From Fluviicola taffensis DSM 16823 (GTDB taxonomy: Bacteria; Bacteroidota; Bacteroidia; Flavobacteriales_D; Crocinitomicaceae): DNA of 64,000 bases. Under the pieces are notes generated by a model. That model was given only the letters and a program-made list of their open reading frames with translations. It ran no database searches and had not been told where the DNA came from. The position numbers and the translations under genes are program-made. The DNA is taken from assembly GCF_000194605.1 (NCBI RefSeq), contig NC_015321.1, forward strand, positions 1,116,001-1,180,000, in the 5' to 3' direction. This document shows positions 1 to 8,854 of the stretch, in pieces. The number at the start of each line of letters is the position of its first letter. The stretch's first letter is position 1.

Positions 1-1
1 T

Positions 2-484
2 ACTGCAGGAAACACAAGTGTATTCCTTGACGGAGTAGGCATAGGAACAAACCCATCAGCTGTTTTTAACATCGTCAATCATCCAAATGCAACTCTCAGA
101 ATCGGTCAATCACCTGGTCAAAGTGATTATGGTCGTTTTAATATTGATGAGTTTTTAATTTACAATAGATATTTAACTACAACAGAAATTACTACCGTAA
201 TGAACAGCAATTCACTTGCTACAAATGTTGGAATAGAAGAGAATGATTCAAATAATTTAATTTCAACTTATCCAAATCCTACATCTGGAATTTTGAATAT
301 CGAAGTAAAAGATGCAACGAATTTAACTTATAGTCTTTACAGTTCTGACAATCGCGAGGTATTATCTGGCGAATTGAATGCTAGTCAAAACACCATTAAT
401 ATTCAAGATTTGGCTGCTGGAACATATTTCTTAAGAACAACTATCAATGGAACAGTGGTAACTAAGAAAATTTCAAAACAATAA
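2..484 (+). CDS. LamG-like T9SS-exported protein, C-terminal part (5' end outside window)
   Basis: The open frame enters from the left edge, so only the last 160 residues are visible. The first part (motifs VFLDGVGIG, LRIGQS, FNIDEFLIYNRYLT) has the pattern of the end of a concanavalin/LamG lectin-like domain. The last 75 residues form a type IX secretion sorting domain beginning YPNPTSG and ending in a short basic tail (KKISKQ). It should be exported across the outer membrane and attached to the surface or released. The C-terminal domain is closely similar to that of the next gene (638-1705), so the two are tandem paralogues. A strong terminator follows. Confidence 0.85.
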   Translation, partial: TAGNTSVFLDGVGIGTNPSAVFNIVNHPNATLRIGQSPGQSDYGRFNIDEFLIYNRYLTTTEITTVMNSNSLATNVGIEENDSNNLISTYPNPTSGILNIEVKDATNLTYSLYSSDNREVLSGELNASQNTINIQDLAAGTYFLRTTINGTVVTKKISKQ

Positions 485-498
485 TTTTGATTTCTATG

Positions 499-540
499 AA
501 AACGGCTGACTCCATTGATTTGGGTCAGCCGTTTTTTTTT
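499..540 (+). terminator. Rho-independent terminator after the LamG gene
   Basis: The stem AACGGCTGAC / GTCAGCCGTT is followed by a run of nine or more T. It ends the transcript of the partial gene at the left edge. Confidence 0.9.
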
Positions 541-552
541 GATAAAAACACC

Positions 553-619
553 ATTCACAAGTTTTGGTTACTGCTTCACAAGGTAAAATTGGAGTTGGTA
601 AAAAGAGCCTATTTCTTTG
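553..619 (+). promoter_or_regulatory. Two-half-site operator and -7 box of the LamG gene (regulon site 1)
   Basis: Half-sites ATTCACAAG (553-561) and CTTCACAAG (574-582) lie 21 bp apart. A Bacteroidota-type -7 box TTTCTTTG sits at about 612-619, 34 bp after the second ACAA core and 19 bp before the start codon. Five other promoters in the first 12.3 kb have the same layout. The geometry suits a LytTR-type regulator binding next to the -33 region; this is inferred. Confidence 0.7.
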
Positions 620-637
620 CTTCATAAAATAAAATCT

Positions 638-1705
638 ATGAAAAGAAAACTTTACTTATTGAGTGCAATTGTTTTGACAAGTGTTAGTTCAACATTTGCA
701 CAGTATCCAACAAATGGACTTATTGGTTATTATCCATTCAATGCAAATATCGAGGATGCATCGTCAAACAACATTGACATGACGAGCCCAACAGCACCTG
801 GATATTTCTCAGACAGATTCAATGCTCCAAACAGTTGTTATGAAAGCTCTTCAGGCGCAAGAATTCCTAATGTTCAAAATTCAGCAAATATTAGTTTTTC
901 TCTTTGGGTACATCCTTTAAATATTAATGATTATTACCCAGCAATTTTTTCACGCGCTCTTTATCTTTTCAATGGATCAAGTAATATTGGAAAAGTGGGG
1001 AATTATTTGTTGTATTTAGAACCTTCAACGCTTACTAATCAATTTGGCGTATGGATGGAATGTCATCAAGGAATAGGAGGTCCAAATTCAACAACTTATG
1101 AATATTTTGGATATCCTCAAGCAATTGATGTTGCAGAATGGTCACATATTGCTGTTACAATTCAAGGTACAGATGCAAAAATGTACATCAATGGTACACT
1201 GACTGCTTCAATGACTTTAGCTACCTCAATGGTTGCAGTAACTGCAAATGATCCAAACACAGGAGTTGATCAAATCAATGACTTGGTTTTAGGAAAATCA
1301 AAACAAATTGAGGTGAATTCTGGATCATACAGTGATTATCTTAATTTCTCTGGTTTCATTGACGATATCTTCATCTATGATCGCGCATTGTCTGCTGCAG
1401 AAGTAACAACATTGTATACTTTACCTCAAAACCCAACACCAGTAGGAACAGCTTCAATAAATGAGCAGACAGCTAACTTGGTTAACGTATATCCAAATCC
1501 AACAGCTGACTTTATGCAAGTTGAGTTAACAGCTGAAAACGAAAGTGCGTACAGCATTTACAGCGCAGACAATCGTGAAGTTATGAATGGAACTTTGTCA
1601 ACTGGTAATAACAGCATTGATGTTCAAACTTTGGCAGCTCGCACTTACTTTTTGAAAACAACAATCAACGGTTCTGTTGTAACAAAGAAAATCACAAAAC
1701 AATAA
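638..1705 (+). CDS. Secreted LamG-domain protein with T9SS sorting domain
   Basis: This is a surface or secreted protein of about 355 residues. The ATG at 638 is chosen over an upstream in-frame TTG at 617 because it begins a typical signal peptide (MKRKLYLLSAIVLTS...FAQ) and because the TTG lies inside the promoter box. Residues about 25-265 contain lectin/LamG-like features (GYYPFN, FSLWVHP, WSHIAVTIQG, MYINGTL, IDDIFIYDRALS). The C-terminal 75 residues are a T9SS sorting domain (YPNPTADF...KKITKQ). It is a tandem paralogue of the partial gene upstream. Ligand and role are unknown; LamG domains generally bind carbohydrate or protein. It carries regulon operator site 1. Confidence 0.85.
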   Translation: MKRKLYLLSAIVLTSVSSTFAQYPTNGLIGYYPFNANIEDASSNNIDMTSPTAPGYFSDRFNAPNSCYESSSGARIPNVQNSANISFSLWVHPLNINDYYPAIFSRALYLFNGSSNIGKVGNYLLYLEPSTLTNQFGVWMECHQGIGGPNSTTYEYFGYPQAIDVAEWSHIAVTIQGTDAKMYINGTLTASMTLATSMVAVTANDPNTGVDQINDLVLGKSKQIEVNSGSYSDYLNFSGFIDDIFIYDRALSAAEVTTLYTLPQNPTPVGTASINEQTANLVNVYPNPTADFMQVELTAENESAYSIYSADNREVMNGTLSTGNNSIDVQTLAARTYFLKTTINGSVVTKKITKQ

Positions 1706-1758
1706 GACGTTTTAACCACAAAAACACGTCGCTAAACTTTCAATAAATAGTGGTAGGT

Positions 1759-1795
1759 AAAAGCCCATTTGTCAGCAGATAAATGGGCTTTTTAA
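1759..1795 (+). terminator. Terminator after the LamG gene
   Basis: The stem AAAGCCCATTT / AAATGGGCTTT is followed by T residues. The rest of the roughly 365-bp gap up to 2072 shows no gene, only a second hairpin at 1974-2010. Confidence 0.85.
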
Positions 1796-1973
1796 TTGTT
1801 TGCCAAAACTAAAATAGTAAGCTTCAAATCAACTCCTTTTTTACAACCGAAGCAAGAATACTCTTTCAACATTTAATTGCTTCAACGTTCATTTTAAACC
1901 ATTAAAAATCGACTATCATCGTATGACTAACTAGGTTTAAAATTGTAACGACTTCATTGATTTTTAAGAGCAC

Positions 1974-2010
1974 AAAAAACGGCTATCAAAATCAATTGAT
2001 AGCCGTTTTA
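1974..2010 (-). terminator. Terminator for the two-gene operon on the minus strand
   Basis: The stem AAAACGGCTATCAA / TTGATAGCCGTTTT has A/T tracts on both sides, so it could work in both directions. It lies about 60 bp past the stop of the minus-strand gene at 2073. Confidence 0.8.
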
Positions 2011-2072
2011 TCTTTATTTACTGTTAGTTCTATGTTTCTCTGAATCTCAGTATACTATAAAAACAGATGAAT

Positions 2073-2393
2073 TTACAATTTCACTCGTGTGTTGTTATCA
2101 GAAGCAGATACTGTCATTATAACTTTACCTCCTTCTTTGTACTTAACAACAGCACCAGAATTGAACTTGTAAGATGTGATCATTTTACCACCAATTCGAC
2201 CTGTTCCTGGGTAACCAGAATTTTTATCAAATACCAAATAAATATCCTCACTTGTTGTGTTTTGGAATTCAATTTTGATATCGTCTCCTGTTGATTTTAC
2301 CGTTTTTGAACTCGCTTCATTAGAAGACATTGTAAAACTCATTGCTGTTCCTGTTGCAATGATCAATGCCATTGCGTAAACTACTTTTTTCAT
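2073..2393 (-). CDS. Small secreted protein of unknown function
   Basis: A 106-residue protein with a signal peptide (MKKVVYAMALIIATGTAMSF) and a mature part of about 80 residues. No family is recognised. The mature part (KIEFQNTTSEDIYL...) loosely resembles that of the upstream neighbour 2420-2761 (VTFQIKNDTKDTHDL...), so the two may be distant paralogues. The 26-bp gap to that gene and the terminator after this one suggest a two-gene operon driven by regulon site 2. Location is periplasmic or extracellular. Confidence 0.8.
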   Translation of the reverse strand: MKKVVYAMALIIATGTAMSFTMSSNEASSKTVKSTGDDIKIEFQNTTSEDIYLVFDKNSGYPGTGRIGGKMITSYKFNSGAVVKYKEGGKVIMTVSASDNNTRVKL

Positions 2394-2419
2394 GTGTATT
2401 AAATTTAAGGATTAAAAAA

Positions 2420-2761
2420 CTATTTAAATTCAGGTGCTTTGCTATCTCTTACGGCAATCAATTCGCTCATCAACAATGTTTTGCCTTGCATACTTGCATC
2501 AAGCGTAAACAACAATTTACTATACATGTAAACTTTTCCTTCAGTTGCGGTAATTTCATATGGATCTGAAGAACTTCCAATGTATTTGTATTCACCTCCT
2601 GCAAAATTCAAATCATGTGTATCCTTTGTATCGTTTTTGATTTGAAAGGTGACTTTCTGAGTGCTTTTATTGGTTGTTGTAGCTGTTTTCTGTTCTTGAG
2701 AAAAAGCAACACTTGATAAAGATGTAAAAGCTATTAAAATAAGATAAACTGTTTTTTTCAT
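2420..2761 (-). CDS. Small secreted protein of unknown function
   Basis: A 113-residue protein. The ATG at 2761 is preferred over longer in-frame starts because it begins a clean signal peptide (MKKTVYLILIAFTSLSSVAFSQ) and lies 23 bp after the predicted -7 box. The mature part is polar and rich in K, T and S, with no recognised domain. It is the first gene of an operon with 2073-2393, and its promoter carries the shared operator (site 2). Co-regulation with T9SS cargo suggests an envelope or secreted role, but function is unknown. Confidence 0.8.
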   Translation of the reverse strand: MKKTVYLILIAFTSLSSVAFSQEQKTATTTNKSTQKVTFQIKNDTKDTHDLNFAGGEYKYIGSSSDPYEITATEGKVYMYSKLLFTLDASMQGKTLLMSELIAVRDSKAPEFK

Positions 2762-2783
2762 AATTCTTGTATTGTTTATAAAA

Positions 2784-2850
2784 CAAGAATACTCGGAAAA
2801 AAGCATGCAATCAAAAATTACTTGTGAACTGTCAAATAAAAATTGTCAAC
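2784..2850 (-). promoter_or_regulatory. Two-half-site operator and -7 box (regulon site 2, minus strand)
   Basis: Read on the minus strand, half-sites GTTGACAAT (2850-2842) and GTTCACAAG (2829-2821) are 21 bp apart. The -7 box TATTCTTG (2791-2784) begins 34 bp after the second ACAA core. This matches the other five sites but in the opposite orientation, which argues for a functional site and not a simple duplicated stretch. Confidence 0.7.
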
Positions 2851-2986
2851 TGCATTTCTACTTGATTACACACCTCTTTACACCACATTCTTCATGAAAA
2901 AATCAACTCACAAGGTATTTCCTACTTTTCCATGGTTTAATTGTTATTCGTTGGAAATAAGTTATCTATTTGCAAAAAAAATAATC

Positions 2987-4174
2987 ATGAACACTTCTAA
3001 AACTTTTGCATTTTTTGTGTTAATTACGATTCCCTTTTTAGTTAAAAGTCAGGAATATGATCCTTTTACACCTTACTCGTTTATCAAAAACGACACGAAT
3101 AAAACCATTCTATTTTCTTGTGTGAGTTTTAAAGAAGGTAATGCTTCTGCAATTCGATATAATTTCCGTGATCCAGTGGTTATGAAACAACAGAATGTTG
3201 CAACCAGAGGTAGTTATGATCGTCAGGATGAATATCATTTATTAGGTTGGCGTTCTGAAACTGTATTTAGTTATACGAATGTAGAGTGTGATGCCAATGG
3301 CGTAGCACCAAATATAAACGTAACAGGATATAAAGACATCGACGTAAAACATTTTGATGTCCGCGACTTTTATTCCGATGATGCACATATTATTTGGCGA
3401 TGGGATCGAGATGCAACGCTTTACTACAAGTTGACATTGTACTCTTGGGTTCCTGGAGGTGATCATGTATATGAAGATGGTAAACCATACAATTCAAACG
3501 ATATGTGTCGCATTTGCAAAGCTTATAAAGAAAGAAATTCAGAAACGGGAGAAGTGGAAATGGTGACCAATGAAAGCCGGTACGAAAATGCTGATGGAAA
3601 AGTGATCTTTTATTTTGAAACCAAAGAGATGGCTGCAGAATTGATCAGTAAAATCAAGAAGTATGGTAAAGCAACTGATCCATATAAGGGAGATGTAAAC
3701 CCATTCGTTTTTACTTTAGATCATAAAACAGGAAAAACAATTACACTAAAAAAAGAAGACATTACTTTTCACAATGATACCTATACCGATTTTACTTTTG
3801 TCAATGATCAAAAACTTTGGATTGTAACCATTGACAGCACCCTTGATAGCCAAATGGAAATTAAAATCCCAAAAACAACCATTCGAAGTATTCCAATTGA
3901 GTTTATTGACAAAGGTGACTTTGAAGAGCATTATGTTACTGATAGGGGAAATATGGTGGAAATTCGCTTCATATCAACAAATGATGGGGTAGTTGACACC
4001 TATTCATTTGGTGAATTCAGACGTGGTATTTGCAGAGCCAATATTGGAAAAATAGACAAAGCAAATGGTTATTCCGGGGCAAACAGTGTGTTGTTCTACT
4101 TGAAAGATTACTCGGCAATGGAAGAACTCTTGAAAAAACTTGGGAAAACATCTATTCCAATGGAGAAATTATAA
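2987..4174 (+). CDS. Secreted protein of unknown function
   Basis: A protein of about 395 residues starting at the ATG of MNTSKTFAFFVLITIPFLVKSQ, a signal peptide. Upstream in-frame starts would add about 48 residues ahead of that signal and are rejected. The mature protein is polar and rich in aromatic and charged residues (RWDRDATLYYKL, DVKHFDVRDFYSD), with no family recognised. The last third contains two similar segments ending VIFYFETKEMAAELISKIKKYG and VLFYLKDYSAMEELLKKLG, which suggests an internally duplicated domain. Not obviously in an operon; the next gene is convergent. Confidence 0.75.
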   Translation: MNTSKTFAFFVLITIPFLVKSQEYDPFTPYSFIKNDTNKTILFSCVSFKEGNASAIRYNFRDPVVMKQQNVATRGSYDRQDEYHLLGWRSETVFSYTNVECDANGVAPNINVTGYKDIDVKHFDVRDFYSDDAHIIWRWDRDATLYYKLTLYSWVPGGDHVYEDGKPYNSNDMCRICKAYKERNSETGEVEMVTNESRYENADGKVIFYFETKEMAAELISKIKKYGKATDPYKGDVNPFVFTLDHKTGKTITLKKEDITFHNDTYTDFTFVNDQKLWIVTIDSTLDSQMEIKIPKTTIRSIPIEFIDKGDFEEHYVTDRGNMVEIRFISTNDGVVDTYSFGEFRRGICRANIGKIDKANGYSGANSVLFYLKDYSAMEELLKKLGKTSIPMEKL

Positions 4175-4189
4175 TCTAAAAACAACGAT

Positions 4190-4915
4190 TTATCGCAAGA
4201 ACAACTCCAAATCTTTTTTCTTATCCCTTGAAATAGGCAGAATTGTTTTATCCTTCATTGTTGCTTCTAATTGATTGATCTGTTGAATATGCAAGGTATT
4301 CATGATGTAAGACCGATGTGCTTTGAAGAAATGATCTTGTGAAAGCAAGGAATCATATTCTTTCAAGGGTTTGGAAACAACAATCCGCTTTCGGTTCAAC
4401 AAATGAAATTCGGTATATACATTGTCTGCTTTCAGGTATAGCACATCTTCCAACAGCACCGGATATTGACCTTCGTGATTGCGTAAGATGATTTTTTCGA
4501 TTTTTTCCACTTTGGACATTTGCTCCAACAATTCCAATTGCTCCGTAGTAACAATCCCTTTTTTCAGTACTCTCGAAACAGCTTCTACAAAGCGATCTTC
4601 CTTGAGTGGTTTTAACAAATAATCAATGGCGCATAACGAAAAGGCCTCCAAAGCAAAACCACTGTAGGCAGTTGTGAAAATGATTTCAAAATTCAATTCT
4701 TCTTTGCTCAGGTATTTTCCGATATCAATGCCCAATTCGCCGTTGAGCTGCACATCCAAAAACACAAAATCAACCGCATGCTGTTTCAAAAATGCCGCCG
4801 CATCACTTATTTTATCAAAATCCGCCAGACAAGTAAATTCCGGAAAATGCTTGTTCACATAACTTTGAACCACATTTACCGCCTGAGGTTCATCTTCAAT
4901 GATGATATATTTCAT
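4190..4915 (-). CDS. LytTR-family response regulator
   Basis: A 241-residue transcription regulator. Residues 1-120 are a receiver domain with acidic pocket E7/D8, phospho-acceptor D54 (FLDVQL), T81/T82 and K102 (LLKPL). Residues about 140-241 are a LytTR DNA-binding domain (LYLKADNVYTEF, FKAHRSYIMN, ILPISRDKKKDL). It is encoded just downstream of its likely kinase (4926-7262; 10-bp gap), forming a LytS/LytR-type two-component operon. It is one of two candidates, with the stand-alone LytTR protein at 7398, to bind the repeated operators found at six promoters around it. Confidence 0.93.
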   Translation of the reverse strand: MKYIIIEDEPQAVNVVQSYVNKHFPEFTCLADFDKISDAAAFLKQHAVDFVFLDVQLNGELGIDIGKYLSKEELNFEIIFTTAYSGFALEAFSLCAIDYLLKPLKEDRFVEAVSRVLKKGIVTTEQLELLEQMSKVEKIEKIILRNHEGQYPVLLEDVLYLKADNVYTEFHLLNRKRIVVSKPLKEYDSLLSQDHFFKAHRSYIMNTLHIQQINQLEATMKDKTILPISRDKKKDLELFLR

Positions 4916-4925
4916 AAGCTCTTCG

Positions 4926-7262
4926 TTAATAAGTATCCTGAGGAATGACTAAAATAATCAAAGTCCCCAAAGAATTTCCATGCTCGTCTTCTTTATCGAG
5001 AATTTCCTGCGTAATTGCCAGACCGTAACTTTCATTCAACAATTCAATTCGGGTCATATTTGCTTCCGTACTGAACGAACTTCCTTTACGAGGTTTCATG
5101 GAACCGATTTTACCCGCTGCTTCTCTGCCTATCCCGTCGTCTTCAATTTCGATCCGCAGGGTATTCTCTTCCGAAACAAACCGAAGCGTGATCAATCCAC
5201 CGTTTTCTTTGTTTGCCAATCCGTGTTTGACCGAATTTTCCACGATGGGCTGAACAATCATCGGGGGCAAAAACAAATCATATAACCGCAAATCCGCCGA
5301 GTATTCAATCTCATAACGGATTTTCGGCATGCGCATACATTCCAGTTTCAGGTATGATTCGAGTAATTCCAGTTCGTCGTACAATGCAATTTCGTTGGTG
5401 CGCGAGCTTTCCAAAACAGAGCGGCTCAATTCACTGAACAAACCGATTGATTCACTCGCCTTTTGCTGTTCACCTGTTAGAACATATCCTTGAATCGAAT
5501 TCAATGCATTGTAGAAAAAATGCGGGTTCATCTGACTTTTTATGGCTTTTATCTCACTCTCGGAAGCACGTTGCTTTTGTTCAAAGATCAGCTCTGCATC
5601 CGCCATTTTTTGTGCTAGAAGTTCAGTCTTTTTGCGTTGTTTGAATCGGATAAAAAGGAAAAGAGCTACTAATCCGATAAAAAGGAATCCCACCACAAAG
5701 ACCACGAGATATAAGTTCTTTCTTTCAGATTGTAAACTAACCAACTCATTTTTTTGTTTCAACAAATCGATTTGTGCCTCTCTCACCTGCTGCTGAATTT
5801 TAAAATCGGCCTTTACGACCTTGGTTTTATTTTCCAGGTTAAACACCTTGTTGGACATCCGGTGCTCCAACTGCCCCATTTCAAAAGCCAGTTTGAAATT
5901 TTTCTGGGCCTGAAATATTTTTTTCAAAGTCGTTGCGATGCTCATCACTGTTTCCGGCTGGTCTTCGATTGAACCTAGTAAAGCATAACTTTTGGTTCCA
6001 TGGAATACGGCTTGCTGCAGGTTGTTTTCGTTGAGGTAAATGGCAGCCAATTGATTGTGTGTTTCACAAATCATCTGCTCATCATCCAGTTCTTCAGACA
6101 ATACAAGGGACTCCAGGTAGTTTTTTTTGGATGCTTCCCGATACTTTTGAGCACTTTCCGGATTCGTTGATTTTTTTGCCAGGGTTGCCTGATGCAGTTG
6201 AAACATCGCATATTTGTAAAGTGCATAGGCGTGTACCTCTTTCAGCTGACTTCTTTTGGTGATATCCAGTGCTTTCAGCAAATACGCTTCGATACGGTCC
6301 AGCAATTTTGCTTTTTCGGAAGCTGTTTTGGCCCGTTCCACTTGTTTCAGGTAAACATTCGAAAGGTTGATATACGAATGCGAAATTTCTTCTTTGACAT
6401 TCATTTTCCGAGCCAAATACAAGGACTTCTTCAAGTACTCTTCCGCTTTATCCAGCTCATCGAACTTGTTGTACAAAGTCCCCAAATGCCGGTATGCTGC
6501 CAGTTCATTGTCCCGGGAATGACTTTTTTTTGAATACTTCAGCGATAACAGCCCGCATTCAATGGATTTGGAAATATTTCCATGCTCACATTCTTCTACG
6601 GCTAACAAATAATAGTCGTGGCTCAATACACCGTATCGTTTGTGTTTTTTCGCCACCGCAATGCTTTTCAACAGATAATAACGGGCTTCTTCATTCCGTT
6701 CGAACAGACCTAATGAATAACTCAGATTGGCCGTAAGCGTGGAAATCTGTTCCGGGTCATTGATTTTCTCAGCAAATTCGAGCGCTTTTTTGGCGTAATT
6801 GATTAAGCCATCATAATCCCCTATTATTTCATAATAATTAGCCAAACTACTATACAAGTACACACAAGCCTGGTTCAAGTGGTTCTTTTCGGCAATTTTT
6901 ATGGTTTTTTTCAGTAGTGGATAAGCCTTTTTAGCTTCACCCTGGCTCATGAGCAGGTAGGCCTGATTATTTTTTGCGATGCAATACGTTTCTTGGTAAA
7001 AAAAACGGCCTTTCTTTGAAAGTTGTTTGCTTTTCAGCTTCCGGGACACGATGGAGATCAATTCATCATTGAATTTCGGCCAAACCCGGTCATCCGGTTC
7101 CATCTCAATGCGCTGTTTCAACAATTCGCAACGGATAGAATCTTTTTGAAGGTGATTTTTCAGTGCCCATTCCACCTTCTGAATCGTATTTCCAGCCAAA
7201 CAGTTTGTTGCACATACATGCATGAAGAATAAGCAGATGAATAGATGAAGGGTTCTCATCAT
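4926..7262 (-). CDS. TPR-containing LytS-type sensor histidine kinase
   Basis: A protein of about 778 residues. The start at the MM pair (7262/7259) gives a signal peptide (MMRTLHLFICLFFMHVCA); a longer in-frame start is less likely. Residues about 30-490 are tetratricopeptide repeats in the periplasm, followed by a coiled coil, one membrane helix (YLVVFVVGFLFIGLVALFLF), then a His_kinase domain with the box MNPHFFYNALNSIQ and a HATPase domain with VENSVKHGL and DDGIGREA. It should phosphorylate the LytTR regulator encoded directly downstream. TPR-bearing sensors of this kind are common in Bacteroidota; the signal is unknown. The 5' end faces the divergent LytTR gene at 7398. Confidence 0.92.
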   Translation of the reverse strand: MMRTLHLFICLFFMHVCATNCLAGNTIQKVEWALKNHLQKDSIRCELLKQRIEMEPDDRVWPKFNDELISIVSRKLKSKQLSKKGRFFYQETYCIAKNNQAYLLMSQGEAKKAYPLLKKTIKIAEKNHLNQACVYLYSSLANYYEIIGDYDGLINYAKKALEFAEKINDPEQISTLTANLSYSLGLFERNEEARYYLLKSIAVAKKHKRYGVLSHDYYLLAVEECEHGNISKSIECGLLSLKYSKKSHSRDNELAAYRHLGTLYNKFDELDKAEEYLKKSLYLARKMNVKEEISHSYINLSNVYLKQVERAKTASEKAKLLDRIEAYLLKALDITKRSQLKEVHAYALYKYAMFQLHQATLAKKSTNPESAQKYREASKKNYLESLVLSEELDDEQMICETHNQLAAIYLNENNLQQAVFHGTKSYALLGSIEDQPETVMSIATTLKKIFQAQKNFKLAFEMGQLEHRMSNKVFNLENKTKVVKADFKIQQQVREAQIDLLKQKNELVSLQSERKNLYLVVFVVGFLFIGLVALFLFIRFKQRKKTELLAQKMADAELIFEQKQRASESEIKAIKSQMNPHFFYNALNSIQGYVLTGEQQKASESIGLFSELSRSVLESSRTNEIALYDELELLESYLKLECMRMPKIRYEIEYSADLRLYDLFLPPMIVQPIVENSVKHGLANKENGGLITLRFVSEENTLRIEIEDDGIGREAAGKIGSMKPRKGSSFSTEANMTRIELLNESYGLAITQEILDKEDEHGNSLGTLIILVIPQDTY

Positions 7263-7306
7263 AGGGTTAACCGGTATTTGAGTTCGACGAAGGCAAATGT
7301 AATTCA

Positions 7307-7374
7307 ATCTACAAGGCTTTTAGTGCCTTTCACAAGTTTTTTTAAAAAAGTAAGGTCGAAAACTACTTCTTTTG
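7307..7374 (+). promoter_or_regulatory. Two-half-site operator and -7 box of the stand-alone LytTR gene (regulon site 3)
   Basis: Half-sites ATCTACAAG (7307-7315) and TTTCACAAG (7328-7336) are 21 bp apart. A -7 box TTCTTTTG (7367-7374) starts 35 bp after the second ACAA core and ends 24 bp before the ATG at 7398. The site suggests that this regulator gene is a member of the regulon and possibly autoregulated. Confidence 0.65.
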
Positions 7375-7397
7375 GTTTTTCTAAACCCCAAAGTGAA

Positions 7398-7718
7398 ATG
7401 CTGTTTTTAAAAGTTGGCAGAAAATTGGTACAGGTAGATCTGGAGAATATCCGGTACATTCAATCGAGCAATATCTATTGCCTGGTGTATTTAAAAAACG
7501 GCGAGCGGTTGATCTGCACTTCCACATTGCAGGTATTGGAAGAGAAACTGAAGCTCTTCCGCTTCATTCGCATTCACCGATGCTACATTGTAAATGTAGC
7601 CGAAATCAGTGTGATCGATAAATCAAGCATGAGTATTTACCTGAACGAGCTTCCCGACCCGCTTCCAATTTCCAGAAGATACAAACCCTTTATTGCGAAG
7701 CTTGAACATGCGGTATGA
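7398..7718 (+). CDS. Stand-alone LytTR DNA-binding protein
   Basis: About 106 residues consisting almost only of a LytTR domain: FLKVGRKLVQVDLENIRYIQ, then YCLVYLKNGERLI, FIRIHRCYIVNVAEIS and LPISRRYKPF. No receiver, membrane helix or other sensor part is visible. An open frame continues upstream to 7245, but that would overlap the divergent kinase start and run through the predicted promoter, so the ATG at 7398 is chosen. It lies divergently to the LytTR two-component operon. The operator upstream of it matches those of the secreted-protein genes, so it is a plausible small regulator or modulator of that set. Confidence 0.8.
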   Translation: MLFLKVGRKLVQVDLENIRYIQSSNIYCLVYLKNGERLICTSTLQVLEEKLKLFRFIRIHRCYIVNVAEISVIDKSSMSIYLNELPDPLPISRRYKPFIAKLEHAV

Positions 7719-7854
7719 TCGCCGGGCATCTTTCCGGTATCTTTGATCTGGTCAACAATTTCGCTTAATAATTCAGCACTGTCAATGGACTTCGGTGAAG
7801 ACCTTGTGCTTTTCTTTCTTCAATTTCTTGGATATAATCTTGCTAGGTTTTCAT
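7719..7854 (-). pseudogene. Fragment of the start of an aconitase B (acnB)-like gene, copy 1
   Basis: Read on the minus strand from the ATG at 7854, the sequence gives MKT-stop-QDYIQEIEERKAQGLH, then after a one-base frameshift IDSAELLSEIVDQIKDTGKMPGD. This is the N-terminus typical of Bacteroidota AcnB (EIEERKxQGLHPKPIDxAELLSEI). It has a stop at codon 4, a frameshift and no continuation: it ends against the stop codon of the LytTR gene at 7718. A second fragment is at 14103-14153. Identification is from remembered family sequence, not a search. Confidence 0.65.
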
Positions 7855-8010
7855 AAAAGAAGACTTGCTTTTTGAAAGTTGTTGTTTTTCGATTTGTTCG
7901 ACGCGCGAATAATTAGTCAAAAGCAATGGAATGTGAAACAGAAAGTTTGCTAAGAAAGTATAGCCACAACAATTCAGATTGGTTCTAAATTAAAGAATCG
8001 CAAGAAACTA
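7855..8010. repeat. Diverged repeat, copy 1 (DNA upstream of the acnB fragment)
   Basis: About 150 bp upstream of the acnB fragment match 14154-14310. Shared blocks include CAAAAGCAATGGAAT, AAAGTTTGCTAAGAAAGTAT and TTCAGATTGGTTCTAAATT. Both copies lie between an acnB start fragment and a plus-strand secreted-protein gene, so one segment (acnB start plus intergenic DNA) has been copied. The rest of the gap up to 8160 shows nothing further. Confidence 0.75.
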
Positions 8011-8159
8011 GTTTCTTTTCAAATACTTCATCTAATTTTTAAAAAGCCATTTTTCTTATTCGTAAATCAAAAGCCATTTTTCAACCGCAAATTAAGGTCA
8101 TTTCATAAATCCAATCTGAATAATTTAGCACCTTCAATCATCTTTACCATCAAAAAAAC

Positions 8160-8666
8160 ATGAAATACTTTACACTATTTTTTTTCAGCGCTTTTAGTCT
8201 CTTTGTTCTTGGACAAAACACTATTTCATTCCGAGATGGAAAAAGCTATACGATCAAAGGCACAAAATTAGGAACGAACTTCATTTATGACTTTAATGAC
8301 CCGTCCATCAAAGAAAAATTAGTCGAATACTACTGGTCCGAAGAAAACGGTGAAGTAACAATTACAGAATATTCGACTTGGTTGAAAGCTGAAATTGCTG
8401 GGAGAATGGATGAGTTGAAGGTATACACCTTTAAAGTAGAAAATCTGGAAAGTAATCCAGAAATGATTGAAGAGACTGACGAATACGGACGCTTCTTAAT
8501 CCATTCACTGAATTTCACCATGAAAGATGAGTTCCCGCTTTCCTGTTCCGTTTACTCTATTTGGAAATCGGAACCAAACGCAACTAAAACACTAAAATAT
8601 TATTCCGTCTACTGCATAGAGAACTCATTTTTCTCCGACCTAATAGCGAAAACACGAGTGGAATAG
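8160..8666 (+). CDS. Secreted protein of unknown function
   Basis: A 168-residue protein with a signal peptide (MKYFTLFFFSAFSLFVLG) and a polar mature domain (IKEKLVEYYWSEENGEV..., FPLSCSVYSIWKSE). Two cysteines near the C-terminus could form a disulphide. No family is recognised. Its upstream DNA is shared with that of the unrelated-looking secreted protein at 14386. No regulon operator is seen upstream. Confidence 0.7.
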   Translation: MKYFTLFFFSAFSLFVLGQNTISFRDGKSYTIKGTKLGTNFIYDFNDPSIKEKLVEYYWSEENGEVTITEYSTWLKAEIAGRMDELKVYTFKVENLESNPEMIEETDEYGRFLIHSLNFTMKDEFPLSCSVYSIWKSEPNATKTLKYYSVYCIENSFFSDLIAKTRVE

Positions 8667-8854
8667 CAACACCTTCAGAAAGCCAGATTCTATTTTCATG
8701 GAAGGATAAAGCAGGAAAATCATTCGCACAATCGGTGACATTTGTTCAGAAGTAAACTTCTACTGGAAATTATAACACTTGTTTTGTGTCGTCACCACAA
8801 AAATCTTTTGCAGGAAGAAATGTTCTTGATTGGTCAACCAATGGATAACACAAG

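Noticed and set aside
7245-7397. Longer start for the stand-alone LytTR protein
   Set aside because: It would overlap the divergent kinase gene and cover the predicted operator and -7 box; the added residues do not belong to the LytTR domain.
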